Below are positions 8,667-16,577 of a stretch of DNA of 45,009 nucleotides, piece after piece. The translations under genes were made by a program, and so were the position numbers. The stretch is from Nodosilinea foveolarum (lineage in GTDB: Bacteria; Cyanobacteriota; Cyanobacteriia; Phormidesmidales; Phormidesmidaceae), in contig QBMC01000017.1 of assembly GCA_003242035.1 (NCBI GenBank), forward strand, positions 1 to 45,009, in the 5' to 3' direction. Under the pieces are notes generated by a model, which worked only from the letters and a program-made list of their open reading frames with translations, was not told the origin of the DNA and searched no databases. Position 1 is the stretch's first letter, and the number at the start of each line of letters is the position of its first letter.

Positions 8667-10010
8667 ATGTCAACTTCTCTCGACGAAGCCTTAAACGTAC
8701 TCATTGTAGACGACGACGAAGTCGATAGGATGGCGCTAAGTAGAGCATTGAAAGCGACCTCTTTGAGTGTAGTCATTACCGAAGCTAGCGATGCTGATGC
8801 TGCCTTAGCTGCGGTGGCCGCAGTAGAACCCGACTGTGTTTTTTTGGACTATCACCTGCCCGGTAGAAATGGGCTGTCGCTGGTGAGGCGAATGCGGCGC
8901 ATGGGCGTTCAGGTGCCGCTAATTGTGCTGACAGGGCAGGGCAATGAGCAAACGGCGGTCGAGCTGATGAAGGCTGGGGCCTCTGACTATTTACCTAAAA
9001 GCAAGCTGTCTACGGAAACCATTGCCCGTCTGGTGCGCAGTGCGATGCGGGTTTATAGAGCGGAGCAGACGATAGAAGAGACCAATCGCAGGCTGCGTGA
9101 AAAGAATCAGCTTTTAGAGCAAAAAAATCAAGAGCTAGAGCGTCAGCGTCGCCAAATCTACAAGCAAAATCTTCAGCTACAAGAAGTTTCTAGGCTCAAA
9201 TCAGAGTTTTTGGCGACGATGTCTCACGAGCTGAGAACGCCGCTCAATGCCATTATCGGCTTCTCTCAAATTCTGATTAGTAAAACTAAAGGCCCGCTCA
9301 CTGATTATCAGCAGGATATGTTGAGCCGGGTGCTTTCAAATGGCAAAAATCTGTTAGAGCTAATCAACGATATTTTAGCGTTCTCTAGAATAGAAGCGGG
9401 TCGCCTAGAGCTAGAACCCGTGCCGTTTGATTTGTCTAACCTGGTTAGGGCTACGGTCGAAGAACTGCGATCGCTAGCTGCTCAAAAGTCGATTGCGCTA
9501 GAGCTAGAGGTGGCGCTAGCCGATCCTACCGTCATCAACGATATCGCTCGGGTCCGCCAAATTGTTGTTAATTTGATATCCAACGCCATCAAGTTCACTT
9601 CACAGGGATCTGTTCGCGTAGTGGTAACCGCCGCTGATTGCGCTAATCCGTCTGGTCAGGACGTGGTTATTTCTGTTTTAGACACCGGCTGCGGTATCAG
9701 TGCGCTCGACCAAGTGTATATATTTGATGCGTTTCATCAATCTGACCAAAAGGTCACGCGCAGACATGCGGGCACGGGCTTGGGTTTGGCCATCACCCAT
9801 TCCCTAGTCAATATGATGCGAGGAGAGATTACGGTAGATAGTAAAGTTGGCGAAGGCAGCCTCTTTCGAGTGGTGTTGCCTAGAGAAGTCAAGGCCGATG
9901 AAAAGAAAGCGCCCAAGAATCTTGCTCAGCAGATCAGCACATCTTCCATTAGTAGAGTCAGCTCGGCTATACGACAACAGTCCCCATCAAAAAGCGTTAG
10001 AGAGAATTAG
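8667..10010 (+). CDS. Histidine kinase with N-terminal receiver domain
   Basis: This 447-residue cytoplasmic protein begins with a receiver domain (about 9-128; acidic D15-D17, phosphoacceptor D61 in FLDYHLPGRNG, switch Thr in VLTGQG, conserved Lys in LPKSKL). A coiled-coil helix rich in Gln, Glu, Lys and Arg (about 140-178) follows. The HisKA domain has phosphoacceptor H187 in MSHELRTPLNAI, and the HATPase_c domain has NLISNAIKF, DTGCGI and GTGLGLAI. This order, receiver first and kinase second, is common in cyanobacteria and lets an upstream kinase control the kinase through phosphorylation of D61. The C-terminal ~40 residues are Ser/Lys-rich and probably disordered. It lies in a row of signalling genes on the plus strand, upstream of a second protein of the same design. 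No membrane segment or sensor domain is present. Confidence 0.95.
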   Translation: MSTSLDEALNVLIVDDDEVDRMALSRALKATSLSVVITEASDADAALAAVAAVEPDCVFLDYHLPGRNGLSLVRRMRRMGVQVPLIVLTGQGNEQTAVELMKAGASDYLPKSKLSTETIARLVRSAMRVYRAEQTIEETNRRLREKNQLLEQKNQELERQRRQIYKQNLQLQEVSRLKSEFLATMSHELRTPLNAIIGFSQILISKTKGPLTDYQQDMLSRVLSNGKNLLELINDILAFSRIEAGRLELEPVPFDLSNLVRATVEELRSLAAQKSIALELEVALADPTVINDIARVRQIVVNLISNAIKFTSQGSVRVVVTAADCANPSGQDVVISVLDTGCGISALDQVYIFDAFHQSDQKVTRRHAGTGLGLAITHSLVNMMRGEITVDSKVGEGSLFRVVLPREVKADEKKAPKNLAQQISTSSISRVSSAIRQQSPSKSVREN

Positions 10011-10137
10011 TCGGGGTGGTTACAAATACAGCGATCCTATGCCCTTGGTTATAAACAGAGCAGAGGCTTGTGATGTTACGCTCTATTCATAAATTTCAGT
10101 TCTTAAAGTCCAAACTTTTATAAGTTTTAGTAAGTCT

Positions 10138-11328
10138 GTGAGTTTCCAATCTGCCAGGATATTAGCTGTTGACGACATTCCCGATAATCTTTTCATTCTA
10201 GACTCCATTCTGGGCGACGTAGATGGCTATTTTCTTGATTGCGTAAGCGATGGTGAGGCTGCACTGTCTTATCTAGACGACAACAAACCCGATCTTATTT
10301 TGCTAGATGTGATGATGCCAGGACTCGATGGCTACGAAGTCACCCGGCGCATTCGACAAATTAAGGCAGCTCCCTACATTCCTATTTTGCTCGTGACGGC
10401 TCATGATCAGTCTAGTCTGGCAGAAGGCTTGGATTCAGGGGCGGATGACTTTATTCGCAAGCCGTTCGATATTGACGAGCTGATGGCTCGGGTGCGATCG
10501 CTCCTACGGCTCAAGCGTAGCCTAGATGAGCAGCAGGCCATGATTCGCCAGCGCGATGATTTTGTGGCCCGACTCACGCACGATCTGCGAACACCGCTAG
10601 TTGCGGCTAACAGAATGCTGAGTCTATGCTTGCAAGGCGTGTTTGGCGATCCGCCCGATGACATGGCAGAAGCGATTGAAAACGTAGTGACCAACAACGA
10701 AAATCTGTTGCAAATGACCAATACGCTGCTGCAAGTGTATCGTCATGAGGCTGGGCAAAAAAAGCTGGTGCGATCGCCCCTTTCCATTTACTCGTTAGCC
10801 AAAGAAGTCGTGCAAGAGCTAAAGCCACTGGCCGAAGAAAAAGCCCTGGCCCTAAAGCTGGTTGCCCAGCCGAGCGATGTCCCCGAAACGTCCACCGCTA
10901 AGACAGCAGCCGTTACTCACAGCGACGACGACACGAAAGAGGCTGCAAAGAAGATGGAACAGTCTTATTGTACAGAGGGCGATCGCATTGAGCTGAGAAG
11001 ACTGCTCACCAACCTGCTGGGTAATGCCATCAAGTTTACCGACTCGGGCAGCATTTCGGTTCTACTCTCGGTGAGTCAATCACCCCCTACCCAAATTCCA
11101 TCAGCTCAAGTGATCGAAGTGGCCATTCAAGACACTGGAGCTGGCATTGAACCAGAAGCCCGTGACAAAATATTTGAATGGTTTTATCAGGGCGACCATA
11201 TGCGAGCAGGCAGCGGCTTAGGGCTACACCTATCCAAACGAATTGCCGAAATGCACCAGGGCACCCTCACCCTAGAGTCGGAAGTGGGCCAGGGAAGCAC
11301 CTTTACGCTGTTTTTGCCTAAGCTGTAG
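10138..11328 (+). CDS. Second receiver-histidine kinase hybrid
   Basis: The protein has 396 residues and starts with GTG. It has a receiver domain (about 6-123; D12/D13, phosphoacceptor D57 in LLDVMMPGLDG, conserved Lys in IRKPF), a HisKA domain with H148 in LTHDLRTPLVAA, and a HATPase_c domain with an N-box NLLGNAIKF, DTGAGI and GSGLGLHL. Between the HisKA helices and the N-box there is an extra, poorly conserved insert of about 30 residues rich in Ala, Asp and Lys, which is unusual. It lies 127 bases after the first receiver-kinase hybrid on the same strand. Such tandem hybrids could form a multi-step phosphorelay, but the sequence does not show the order of transfer. The domain order resembles kinases involved in cyanobacterial stress responses; no specific ortholog is claimed. 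Confidence 0.95.
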   Translation: MSFQSARILAVDDIPDNLFILDSILGDVDGYFLDCVSDGEAALSYLDDNKPDLILLDVMMPGLDGYEVTRRIRQIKAAPYIPILLVTAHDQSSLAEGLDSGADDFIRKPFDIDELMARVRSLLRLKRSLDEQQAMIRQRDDFVARLTHDLRTPLVAANRMLSLCLQGVFGDPPDDMAEAIENVVTNNENLLQMTNTLLQVYRHEAGQKKLVRSPLSIYSLAKEVVQELKPLAEEKALALKLVAQPSDVPETSTAKTAAVTHSDDDTKEAAKKMEQSYCTEGDRIELRRLLTNLLGNAIKFTDSGSISVLLSVSQSPPTQIPSAQVIEVAIQDTGAGIEPEARDKIFEWFYQGDHMRAGSGLGLHLSKRIAEMHQGTLTLESEVGQGSTFTLFLPKL

Positions 11329-11363
11329 CCAATCCGTCTAAGCAGGAGATCAGGCGCGAGTAC

Positions 11364-12647
11364 CTATCCCTCAGGCTCCACTTCGGACTGCTCTACGTCG
11401 GTACGATCCGCTTCGCCTTTTTCCGACTGCTTCTTGTTATTAAGCTCATCGGTTGTTCCAATCTCAAAACCTTCAACTGCTAAGACGTTAACATCCAAAA
11501 CAATGTTACGCGACAGTTCTTTTTCTAAAAACTGATGAACCAGCTCAATTTGATTGCGAGCAATAGAGCCTTCTGGCGCAGCTACCTCCAAATCAATTTG
11601 TAAAGCACCATCCACCGCAGCTACTCTGAGTCTGCGAATGTCGGTTTCTGAAAAAGTGAGCGTTTCTTCGCGAATCAGCCGACCGACTAGCGTTCGCGCC
11701 CGTTCCTCAATAATTAAGTCCTTCATTGCGAACCCTAACGGCACCCCGAGTAAAAGTACAGTGGCCGTAGAAGCGGTTAATCCTTTTCTAGCTCGCTTCA
11801 TAGAACCATAGTCTTGCCAGATGAAAACCAGTCCACCGCTGAGGACAATTCCCGCAAGGTTAGTTAAAAACAGTAGGGACGAGCCAAAAAAGATAGAGGA
11901 ATCTCCAAATGCTAGGCCAATCCCAATGACGCTAAGAGGAGGGACTAGCGCTACGGCGATCGCCACTCCTGGCAGCGCATCGGCCACCTCTCGGCGAGTC
12001 TTACCAAAAGAACCTGCTGCTCCAGCCGCCAGTCCAATTGCCAAATCGAGCAACGTCGGACGAGTGCGCTCTAAAATCTCTGGGTTCAGCGTATTGATGC
12101 CAACAATCTGACAAAGCAGGTACGCTGTCCCAATCGTTAGCAACGCGCCAGTCGCTACAGATAGCCCAGCCCGCTTAAGCAACCGGCGATTGCCCATCGT
12201 AATCGCAAAGGCCATCCCTACAATTGGCCCCATCAGCGGAGCCACGATCATGGCACCAATAATAGCCGCCGTACTGCCTGCTAACAGCCCTAGCGTTGCA
12301 ATAACGCTAGAGAGAAACAGCATGATGTAATAGTTGAAAGAGGGTTCAGCCGTTCGCCATAAACTACGATTGAGAATTTTTAGCGGTAGCGGCTTTTGAT
12401 CTAACCACTGCCAATTTCCCCGATTCACCGACAGAACGCCGCTCAGCCTGCGCAGTGTTCGGATCGCTGGACGATGAACCCGCTCAGGCAGGTAATAACG
12501 CACCAGTACCAGAAAAGGCTGCTTGTGGATACTGCCTGCGTTCTCTTCCTCCAGGTTTCTTTTGGCAGGCGGCTTGGACTTAGACGGCTCTAAGTCCGCT
12601 GTTGTATTCGCAGCTTTTTGCTCTGAGCTAGATTCATCTTTAATCAT
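11364..12647 (-). CDS. DUF389 family (TIGR00341-type) membrane protein
   Basis: The protein has 427 residues. A hydrophilic Lys/Glu-rich N-terminus of about 100 residues is followed by a DUF389 core with several transmembrane helices. Family-typical elements are visible: the Gly-rich AAIIGAMIVAPLMGPIVGMA stretch, the DLAIGLAAGAAGSFG loop and the ALPGVAIAVALVPPLSVIGIG segment. The C-terminal ~130 residues form a cytoplasmic domain ending in an acidic tail. The biochemical role of DUF389 proteins is not established. The gene ends 35 bases from the stop of the receiver-kinase on the other strand, so the two converge, with no obvious strong terminator between them. Upstream lies the divergent CsbD gene across 152 bases. 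Confidence 0.9.
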   Translation of the reverse strand: MIKDESSSEQKAANTTADLEPSKSKPPAKRNLEEENAGSIHKQPFLVLVRYYLPERVHRPAIRTLRRLSGVLSVNRGNWQWLDQKPLPLKILNRSLWRTAEPSFNYYIMLFLSSVIATLGLLAGSTAAIIGAMIVAPLMGPIVGMAFAITMGNRRLLKRAGLSVATGALLTIGTAYLLCQIVGINTLNPEILERTRPTLLDLAIGLAAGAAGSFGKTRREVADALPGVAIAVALVPPLSVIGIGLAFGDSSIFFGSSLLFLTNLAGIVLSGGLVFIWQDYGSMKRARKGLTASTATVLLLGVPLGFAMKDLIIEERARTLVGRLIREETLTFSETDIRRLRVAAVDGALQIDLEVAAPEGSIARNQIELVHQFLEKELSRNIVLDVNVLAVEGFEIGTTDELNNKKQSEKGEADRTDVEQSEVEPEG

Positions 12648-12799
12648 CAGTTCCTAATCAACCTACCGTTGCGGATCTAGCATATCAAACTAAACAATCC
12701 CCCTTTAGGCTGAGCCAAAGTCTGTCTCCAGACCGGCCCTTCTTTGGGTATCTCACAGGTAAGTTAATAGTCGATAAAGCTCTTTTTTGGAGAATTCAA

Positions 12800-12991
12800 A
12801 TGGATATTAAAGACAAAGCAGAAGCGGCAAAGAAGGCCACTGAGGGTAAGCTTAAAGAGGCTTTTGGTAGAGCAAACGATAATCCCGATTTACAAAAAGA
12901 GGGCGAAGCTAAGCAAGCGGAAGCTGCCGCTATTGACGCTCAAGATCTCGATAAAAGCAGAAGCGAAGACGCAAAAGATCCTGCTAACTAG
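12800..12991 (+). CDS. CsbD-like stress protein (copy 1)
   Basis: This 63-residue hydrophilic protein is rich in Lys, Ala, Glu and Asp. It starts MDIKDKAEAAKKATEGKLKE and shows the CsbD/YjbJ pattern (K-E-A-x-G-x-A, then D-L-Q-K-E-G-x-A-K-Q-A). CsbD-family proteins are small, highly charged and induced by general stress in many bacteria, but their activity is unknown. An in-frame ATG follows a GGAG Shine-Dalgarno at a normal distance. A second paralog follows about 105 bases downstream on the same strand, which suggests one stress-induced unit. Confidence 0.88.
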   Translation: MDIKDKAEAAKKATEGKLKEAFGRANDNPDLQKEGEAKQAEAAAIDAQDLDKSRSEDAKDPAN

Positions 12992-13096
12992 AACTTAGTT
13001 CTTTAGGGAGCGTAACTCTCTCCGGAAGGTAGAGGCTGCCTCATCTTCTCGTTCATATCATAAAAGAGTAAAGACAAATTATTGGAGGACACCCCC

Positions 13097-13279
13097 ATGG
13101 GACTCGACGATAGAGCTAAAGCTGCTGCCAAAGACGTTGCCGGTAAAGCCCAAGATGCTGCTGGCAAAGCTACTGATAACAAAGAAGCACAGGCAAAAGG
13201 CAAGGCTAAGCAGGCAGAAGCTGACGCTACTAATGCCAAAGAAGATGTCAAAGACGGTGTCAAAGACGCCGTTGACTAA
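13097..13279 (+). CDS. CsbD-like stress protein (copy 2)
   Basis: This 60-residue protein is very rich in Ala, Lys and Asp and has the same pattern as copy 1 (DRAKAAAKDVAGKAQDA, then EAQAKGKAKQAEADA). I chose the ATG at 13097 rather than the upstream in-frame TTG at 13082, because a perfect GGAGG (13084-13088) lies 8 bases before the ATG and would otherwise be inside the coding region. The sequence is an almost uninterrupted amphipathic helix and also resembles LEA-like desiccation proteins, so a protective role is possible (inference). A strong hairpin terminator at 13346-13378 follows. Confidence 0.87.
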   Translation: MGLDDRAKAAAKDVAGKAQDAAGKATDNKEAQAKGKAKQAEADATNAKEDVKDGVKDAVD

Positions 13280-13345
13280 TTAATCTCATGACGTTAGAGC
13301 GATCGCGTTGACTCACCTTCGCGGTTTTACTTTCTAGCCCCAATA

Positions 13346-13378
13346 AAAGCCCAGGTTCATTAGCAACCTGGGCTTTTT
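13346..13378 (+). terminator. Rho-independent terminator after the CsbD pair
   Basis: AAAGCCCAGGTT (13346-13357) pairs perfectly with AACCTGGGCTTT (13365-13376) around the 7-base loop CATTAGC, and the T run reaches 13378. It lies 67 bases past the second CsbD stop codon. Confidence 0.92.
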
Positions 13379-13425
13379 GCTGAAACCGCTATAGCAAGTA
13401 GCCAAATCACTCAAGAAAGACGCCT

Positions 13426-13466
13426 AGTAAAAAAGCTTGGATAGCTAACATCCAAGCTTTTTTACT
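13426..13466 (-). terminator. Strong bidirectional hairpin terminator
   Basis: A 17-base arm (13426-13442) pairs perfectly with 13450-13466 around a 7-base loop. The stem contains A6 and T6 tracts next to a GCTTGGAT core, so it can end transcription in either direction. It is 42 bases beyond the stop of the small minus-strand membrane protein and probably serves that gene, while backing up the terminator of the CsbD unit. Confidence 0.88.
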
Positions 13467-13507
13467 ACCTTTCTGGCTAATTGATCGCCAGACTCTATTT
13501 TCCCAAC

Positions 13508-13711
13508 TTACTTTTCGATGTCTGGCACAATATCCGGACGTTCTTTGTTCTCCCAACCGACAGGACGCTTAGAGTTGTACCAAGCGATAGAACCGATGAC
13601 AGTTGCAGCGATAAAGCCCACAATCCCTACAGTTGCTAAAGAGAACGAATAGGGAGCAGACTCTACGGCGACTTCCGCATTTTTTAAGGCAGTTTCTAGT
13701 AGCAAAATCAT
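13508..13711 (-). CDS. Small single-helix membrane protein, possibly Psb35-like
   Basis: This 67-residue protein has an acidic/hydrophobic N-terminus, one predicted transmembrane helix at about 24-44 (LATVGIVGFIAATVIGSIAW) and a conserved-looking charged tail beginning YNSKRPVGWENKERP. A small conserved protein of this design occurs widely in cyanobacteria. I believe it corresponds to the thylakoid protein Psb35, which is reported to stabilise the CP47 assembly module with high-light-inducible proteins in Synechocystis. That assignment is from memory and should be treated as tentative. An AAGGTG element precedes the ATG. The gene is monocistronic, ending in the 17-bp stem terminator. Confidence 0.7.
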   Translation of the reverse strand: MILLLETALKNAEVAVESAPYSFSLATVGIVGFIAATVIGSIAWYNSKRPVGWENKERPDIVPDIEK

Positions 13712-13827
13712 ATAAACACCTTCAAAACTTGTTTAGACAATAATACAGAGATGCGATCACAAAATAAATCCCCCTGATTGCTGAGATGTCAGCCTCTTGA
13801 ATCAGAAAGTTTGAAATAAAACAACGA

Positions 13828-13855
13828 AAAGGCTCCCGTAGATTGGAGAGCCTTT
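13828..13855 (-). terminator. Terminator of the Dps gene
   Basis: On the minus strand, AAAGGCTC (13855-13848) pairs with GAGCCTTT (13835-13828) around a 12-base loop, and further T residues follow. It lies 31 bases after the dps stop codon. Confidence 0.75.
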
Positions 13856-13885
13856 CTTGTCTATACTTTGCCTGACCAGCGCGAC

Positions 13886-14422
13886 CTACACAGCGGCAGG
13901 CACTCTCAGGTTAGTTTCGCGTTGGCCGCTAGGGGTTACGCTCTGGCCTTCGAGGAAGGAGCGGAGCATCCATGCCATTTCTTCATGCTGTTCCATCAGA
14001 CCCGTCAAGAAGTCGGCTGTGCCCTCATCGTGAAACTTATCACCCGACTGATCGATATGGTCGCGAAAGTTGCGAATTACCTGCTCGTGGTCGCTAACCA
14101 ACTGGGCCACCATTTCCTCGGCGGTGGGAAGATTTCCAGCGTCTTCACTGAGCGTAGCGTTCTCTAAAAAGCCTTTTGCAGTACCGATAGGATATCCGCC
14201 TAGCTGACGCACTCGTTCTGCGATCGCATCAATATTCATGCTAATTGCCTCATAATGTTCCTCCCATAGCTCGTGCAAGGTTCTAAACTGAGGCCCAATT
14301 ACATCCCAATGATACTTCTTCGTCTTAATCACGAGCAGGTAGCTGTCAGACAAATCTTTGTTGAGTAAGTCTACGACACCTTGTCTTTGCTCTTCGCTCA
14401 AACCAATACTGATTTTCTGCAT
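13886..14422 (-). CDS. dps: Dps family ferritin-like DNA/iron protection protein
   Basis: The protein has 178 residues, the usual Dps size, and is a four-helix bundle. Ferroxidase-site residues typical of Dps are present with the right spacing: H38 (in KKYHWD), H50, D65 and E69 (in DAIAER). Dps proteins assemble as dodecamers, oxidise Fe(II) with hydrogen peroxide and store the mineral, protecting DNA in oxidative stress and starvation. The N-terminus is short, without a Lys-rich DNA-binding tail, so DNA binding is uncertain. A GGAG Shine-Dalgarno sits about 9 bases upstream of the ATG. It is transcribed alone and ends at a hairpin. Cyanobacteria usually have several Dps paralogs; which one this is cannot be told from this sequence alone. 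Confidence 0.93.
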   Translation of the reverse strand: MQKISIGLSEEQRQGVVDLLNKDLSDSYLLVIKTKKYHWDVIGPQFRTLHELWEEHYEAISMNIDAIAERVRQLGGYPIGTAKGFLENATLSEDAGNLPTAEEMVAQLVSDHEQVIRNFRDHIDQSGDKFHDEGTADFLTGLMEQHEEMAWMLRSFLEGQSVTPSGQRETNLRVPAAV

Positions 14423-14588
14423 TAATTAAATCTCCACTTCCGTATACTTACACCATTTCAACAAATATCAGCGCAACTTTCGTCTGTCTAAAGAAGAAAA
14501 TCACTTCTACAACGAAATACCTTGAGATAGATATTCAAAAACGGTTCGCACGTGCTTTTTTAGAAACAGCTAACCGAAAACTAGCTAA

Positions 14589-14661
14589 TGGCTCTGGCGG
14601 GATTTGAACCTGCGACCTTGGGCTTATGAGTCCCCTGCTCTAACCACTGAGCTACAGAGCC
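14589..14661 (-). tRNA. tRNA-Met (anticodon CAT), elongator type
   Basis: The 73-base gene folds as a cloverleaf on the minus strand. The 7-bp acceptor stem GGCTCTG/CAGAGCC is fully paired, with discriminator A. The D arm is GCTC...GAGC, the anticodon loop is CTCATAA (CAT) and the T loop is TTCAAAT. The fully paired first base argues against an initiator tRNA. CCA is not encoded. The anticodon stem as read has non-Watson-Crick ends (G27-A43 and A31-G39) and the T stem an A51-C63 mismatch; the last also occurs in bacterial elongator tRNA-Met. Confidence 0.92.
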
Positions 14662-14795
14662 GTAAAACGTTGCGATTCTCAGCTCGAAATCGCAGCTAGA
14701 CAAATGTAACACGAAACGAAAACGCTACCGAAACAAAGCGATTAACTTCTCTCTATCTCGACCTCGCTTATCCGGTAGAAAAGGCTAGAAAGCGT

Positions 14796-14830
14796 AAAGC
14801 CGCTAGATGATACTGCCATCTAGCGGCTTT
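14796..14830 (-). terminator. Hairpin terminator of the M23 peptidase gene
   Basis: AAAGCCGCTAGAT (14796-14808) pairs perfectly with ATCTAGCGGCTTT (14818-14830) around a 9-base loop. It lies about 50 bases after the peptidase stop codon. The T run on the minus strand is short (TTT then ACG), so termination may be partial. Confidence 0.7.
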
Positions 14831-14882
14831 GAACGTAAGCGTGATTTGACTATTCTATAAAGCCGCAGATCACGAGTCAGTT

Positions 14883-16577
14883 CTATCGGCTAGGCAAATA
14901 GGCAACTGGATTGACCGCAGAGCCGCCCTGATGAAGCTCAAAGTGCAGGTGAGGGCCGGTGCTATAGCCGGTGCTGCCCATCTCAGCAATCTGCTGTCCT
15001 TGCTTAACGTTCTGGCCCGAGCTTACATTCAAGCTGTTGTTGTGAGCATAGCGAGTCAGACTGCCATCTGGGTGACGAATTTCGACCATGTTGCCATAAC
15101 CGCCCGAATTCCAGCCCGCCTGTTCGATAATACCGGTTGCTGCTGCTACAACTGGCGTACCCACTGGACCTGCTACGTCAACGCCGCGATGCATTCTGCC
15201 CCAACGCCAGCCGTAACCAGAGGTTACAGTGCCTTGAGTTGGCCAGATAAATCCATCGAAGTAGTCAGGTGCATCTGGTAGGTACTCATCTGCCGAAGGC
15301 AAAATAGGCATGTCTGGAGATACGACTTGCCCTGAGGAACGCTGTGCCGGAATATAGGCATCAGGGCTGATCGGAGCTGCCGCTAGCAGATCAGAACTCG
15401 CCTCAGCCCGGTTAGCTGTCTGATTGCTCGCCATAGAACTTTCAGCTTCAGGCGCGGATGGACCTCGACTCGCTACATTCAATGTAGCGATACGATCCGA
15501 AGAATCGGCGATCGCTAAAAGCTGACTTTCCTCTGACACCGCAGCATCAGCTTCAATCTCAACGGATGCGGCTTCAGAAACTTCAACCGACTGGTCTCGT
15601 ATCTTTTGAACTTCTGCTAGCAGATTGGCCACATAAGGGTCTCTACTCTCTTTGTCTTTGATGCTGCCTAGTAAATTCTGTTCAGTGAGGTTTTCGCCAC
15701 CTACACTCAGCGCTTCTTCAGGGCCTGCGGCGCTAATTTCTTCTAAAACATGAGTTGACTCAGCCGGGACAACCAGGGTAGAGCCGACGAAAATAACGTT
15801 GGGGTCAATGAGTGAATTGGCCCTAATGATCGCTTCTGGAGTAGTGCCCAGCGAGGAGGCAATGCTGCGAAGCGTATCGCCTGATCGAACGCGGTAGTTG
15901 CTATTAGCCGGTGTGGGTGCATAAGCGGTGACGACAGGAGCCTTGGCTTCAGCAGACTCTCCCTGAGCGGTTTCTACAGAGGCATCGGCAACTTTAACCA
16001 CGGGCGTAGGCGTTACCGTCATTTCTAAAACAGCGTTCCGATTTGCTATCGAACGGGCTGTCTCTAACGGCTGAACGGCTGTATCCAGCACAGCGTTAAC
16101 TTCAGCGGAGGCAATCTTTACGGGTTCAGTCTGTAAAAGTTCAGTGGTCGCGCTAGTCGCCGTTCCGCTTGCTGGAACCTTGAGCACCTGACCGACTCGG
16201 ATAGAGGTTTCAGGTGCAAATGCGTTAGCAGCCTTCAAATCTTGTAGGCCGACTCTGTGCTGCTGGGCAATTTGCCAAAGGCTCTCGCCAGCGGTCACGG
16301 TATGGTACCCGACGATCTGCTGAGCGGCGGTATCACCTGATGCGGTGGCCACTTGGGTGGTGCTTGAAAAAGCTTCAGTAGTCGCAGTCGCTGTGGGGGC
16401 GTTGACTGCCGCTGCCGCTTCGGGCGATGGAATGAGCGCTCCAGATGCGCCTACCGAAAGGGCGAGGCCCAGCATCGCTGCCGATTTCAAGCCGCTGCTA
16501 CTATTGTTCTCACTTAACTCAAGAATAAGTGAATGACCTGAATCAGACACAGGTTCCTGTGAAGTTGCTTGTCTCAA
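14883..16577 (-). CDS. LysM/M23 (LytM-type) envelope peptidase
   Basis: The protein has 564 residues. A short cytoplasmic stretch is followed by a hydrophobic segment (about 32-50) that is probably a signal or anchor. It has two LysM domains, near 92-136 (YHTVTAGESLWQIAQQH) and 227-271 (YRVRSGDTLRSIASSLG). A long Ala/Ser/Glu-rich linker leads to a C-terminal M23 domain with zinc-site motifs HRGVDVAGPVG and HLHFELH. LysM domains bind peptidoglycan, and M23 enzymes cut its peptide crosslinks or activate amidases; both zinc motifs are intact, so an active enzyme is expected. I accept the TTG start because a perfect AGGAGG (16587-16592 on the plus numbering) lies 9 bases upstream. A hairpin terminator follows, and a long leader precedes the gene. 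Confidence 0.93.
   Translation of the reverse strand: MRQATSQEPVSDSGHSLILELSENNSSSGLKSAAMLGLALSVGASGALIPSPEAAAAVNAPTATATTEAFSSTTQVATASGDTAAQQIVGYHTVTAGESLWQIAQQHRVGLQDLKAANAFAPETSIRVGQVLKVPASGTATSATTELLQTEPVKIASAEVNAVLDTAVQPLETARSIANRNAVLEMTVTPTPVVKVADASVETAQGESAEAKAPVVTAYAPTPANSNYRVRSGDTLRSIASSLGTTPEAIIRANSLIDPNVIFVGSTLVVPAESTHVLEEISAAGPEEALSVGGENLTEQNLLGSIKDKESRDPYVANLLAEVQKIRDQSVEVSEAASVEIEADAAVSEESQLLAIADSSDRIATLNVASRGPSAPEAESSMASNQTANRAEASSDLLAAAPISPDAYIPAQRSSGQVVSPDMPILPSADEYLPDAPDYFDGFIWPTQGTVTSGYGWRWGRMHRGVDVAGPVGTPVVAAATGIIEQAGWNSGGYGNMVEIRHPDGSLTRYAHNNSLNVSSGQNVKQGQQIAEMGSTGYSTGPHLHFELHQGGSAVNPVAYLPSR

Noticed and set aside
13003-13263. Minus-strand hydrophobic-looking frame opposite the second CsbD gene
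   Set aside because: It is the antisense image of the Ala/Lys-rich CsbD coding sequence.
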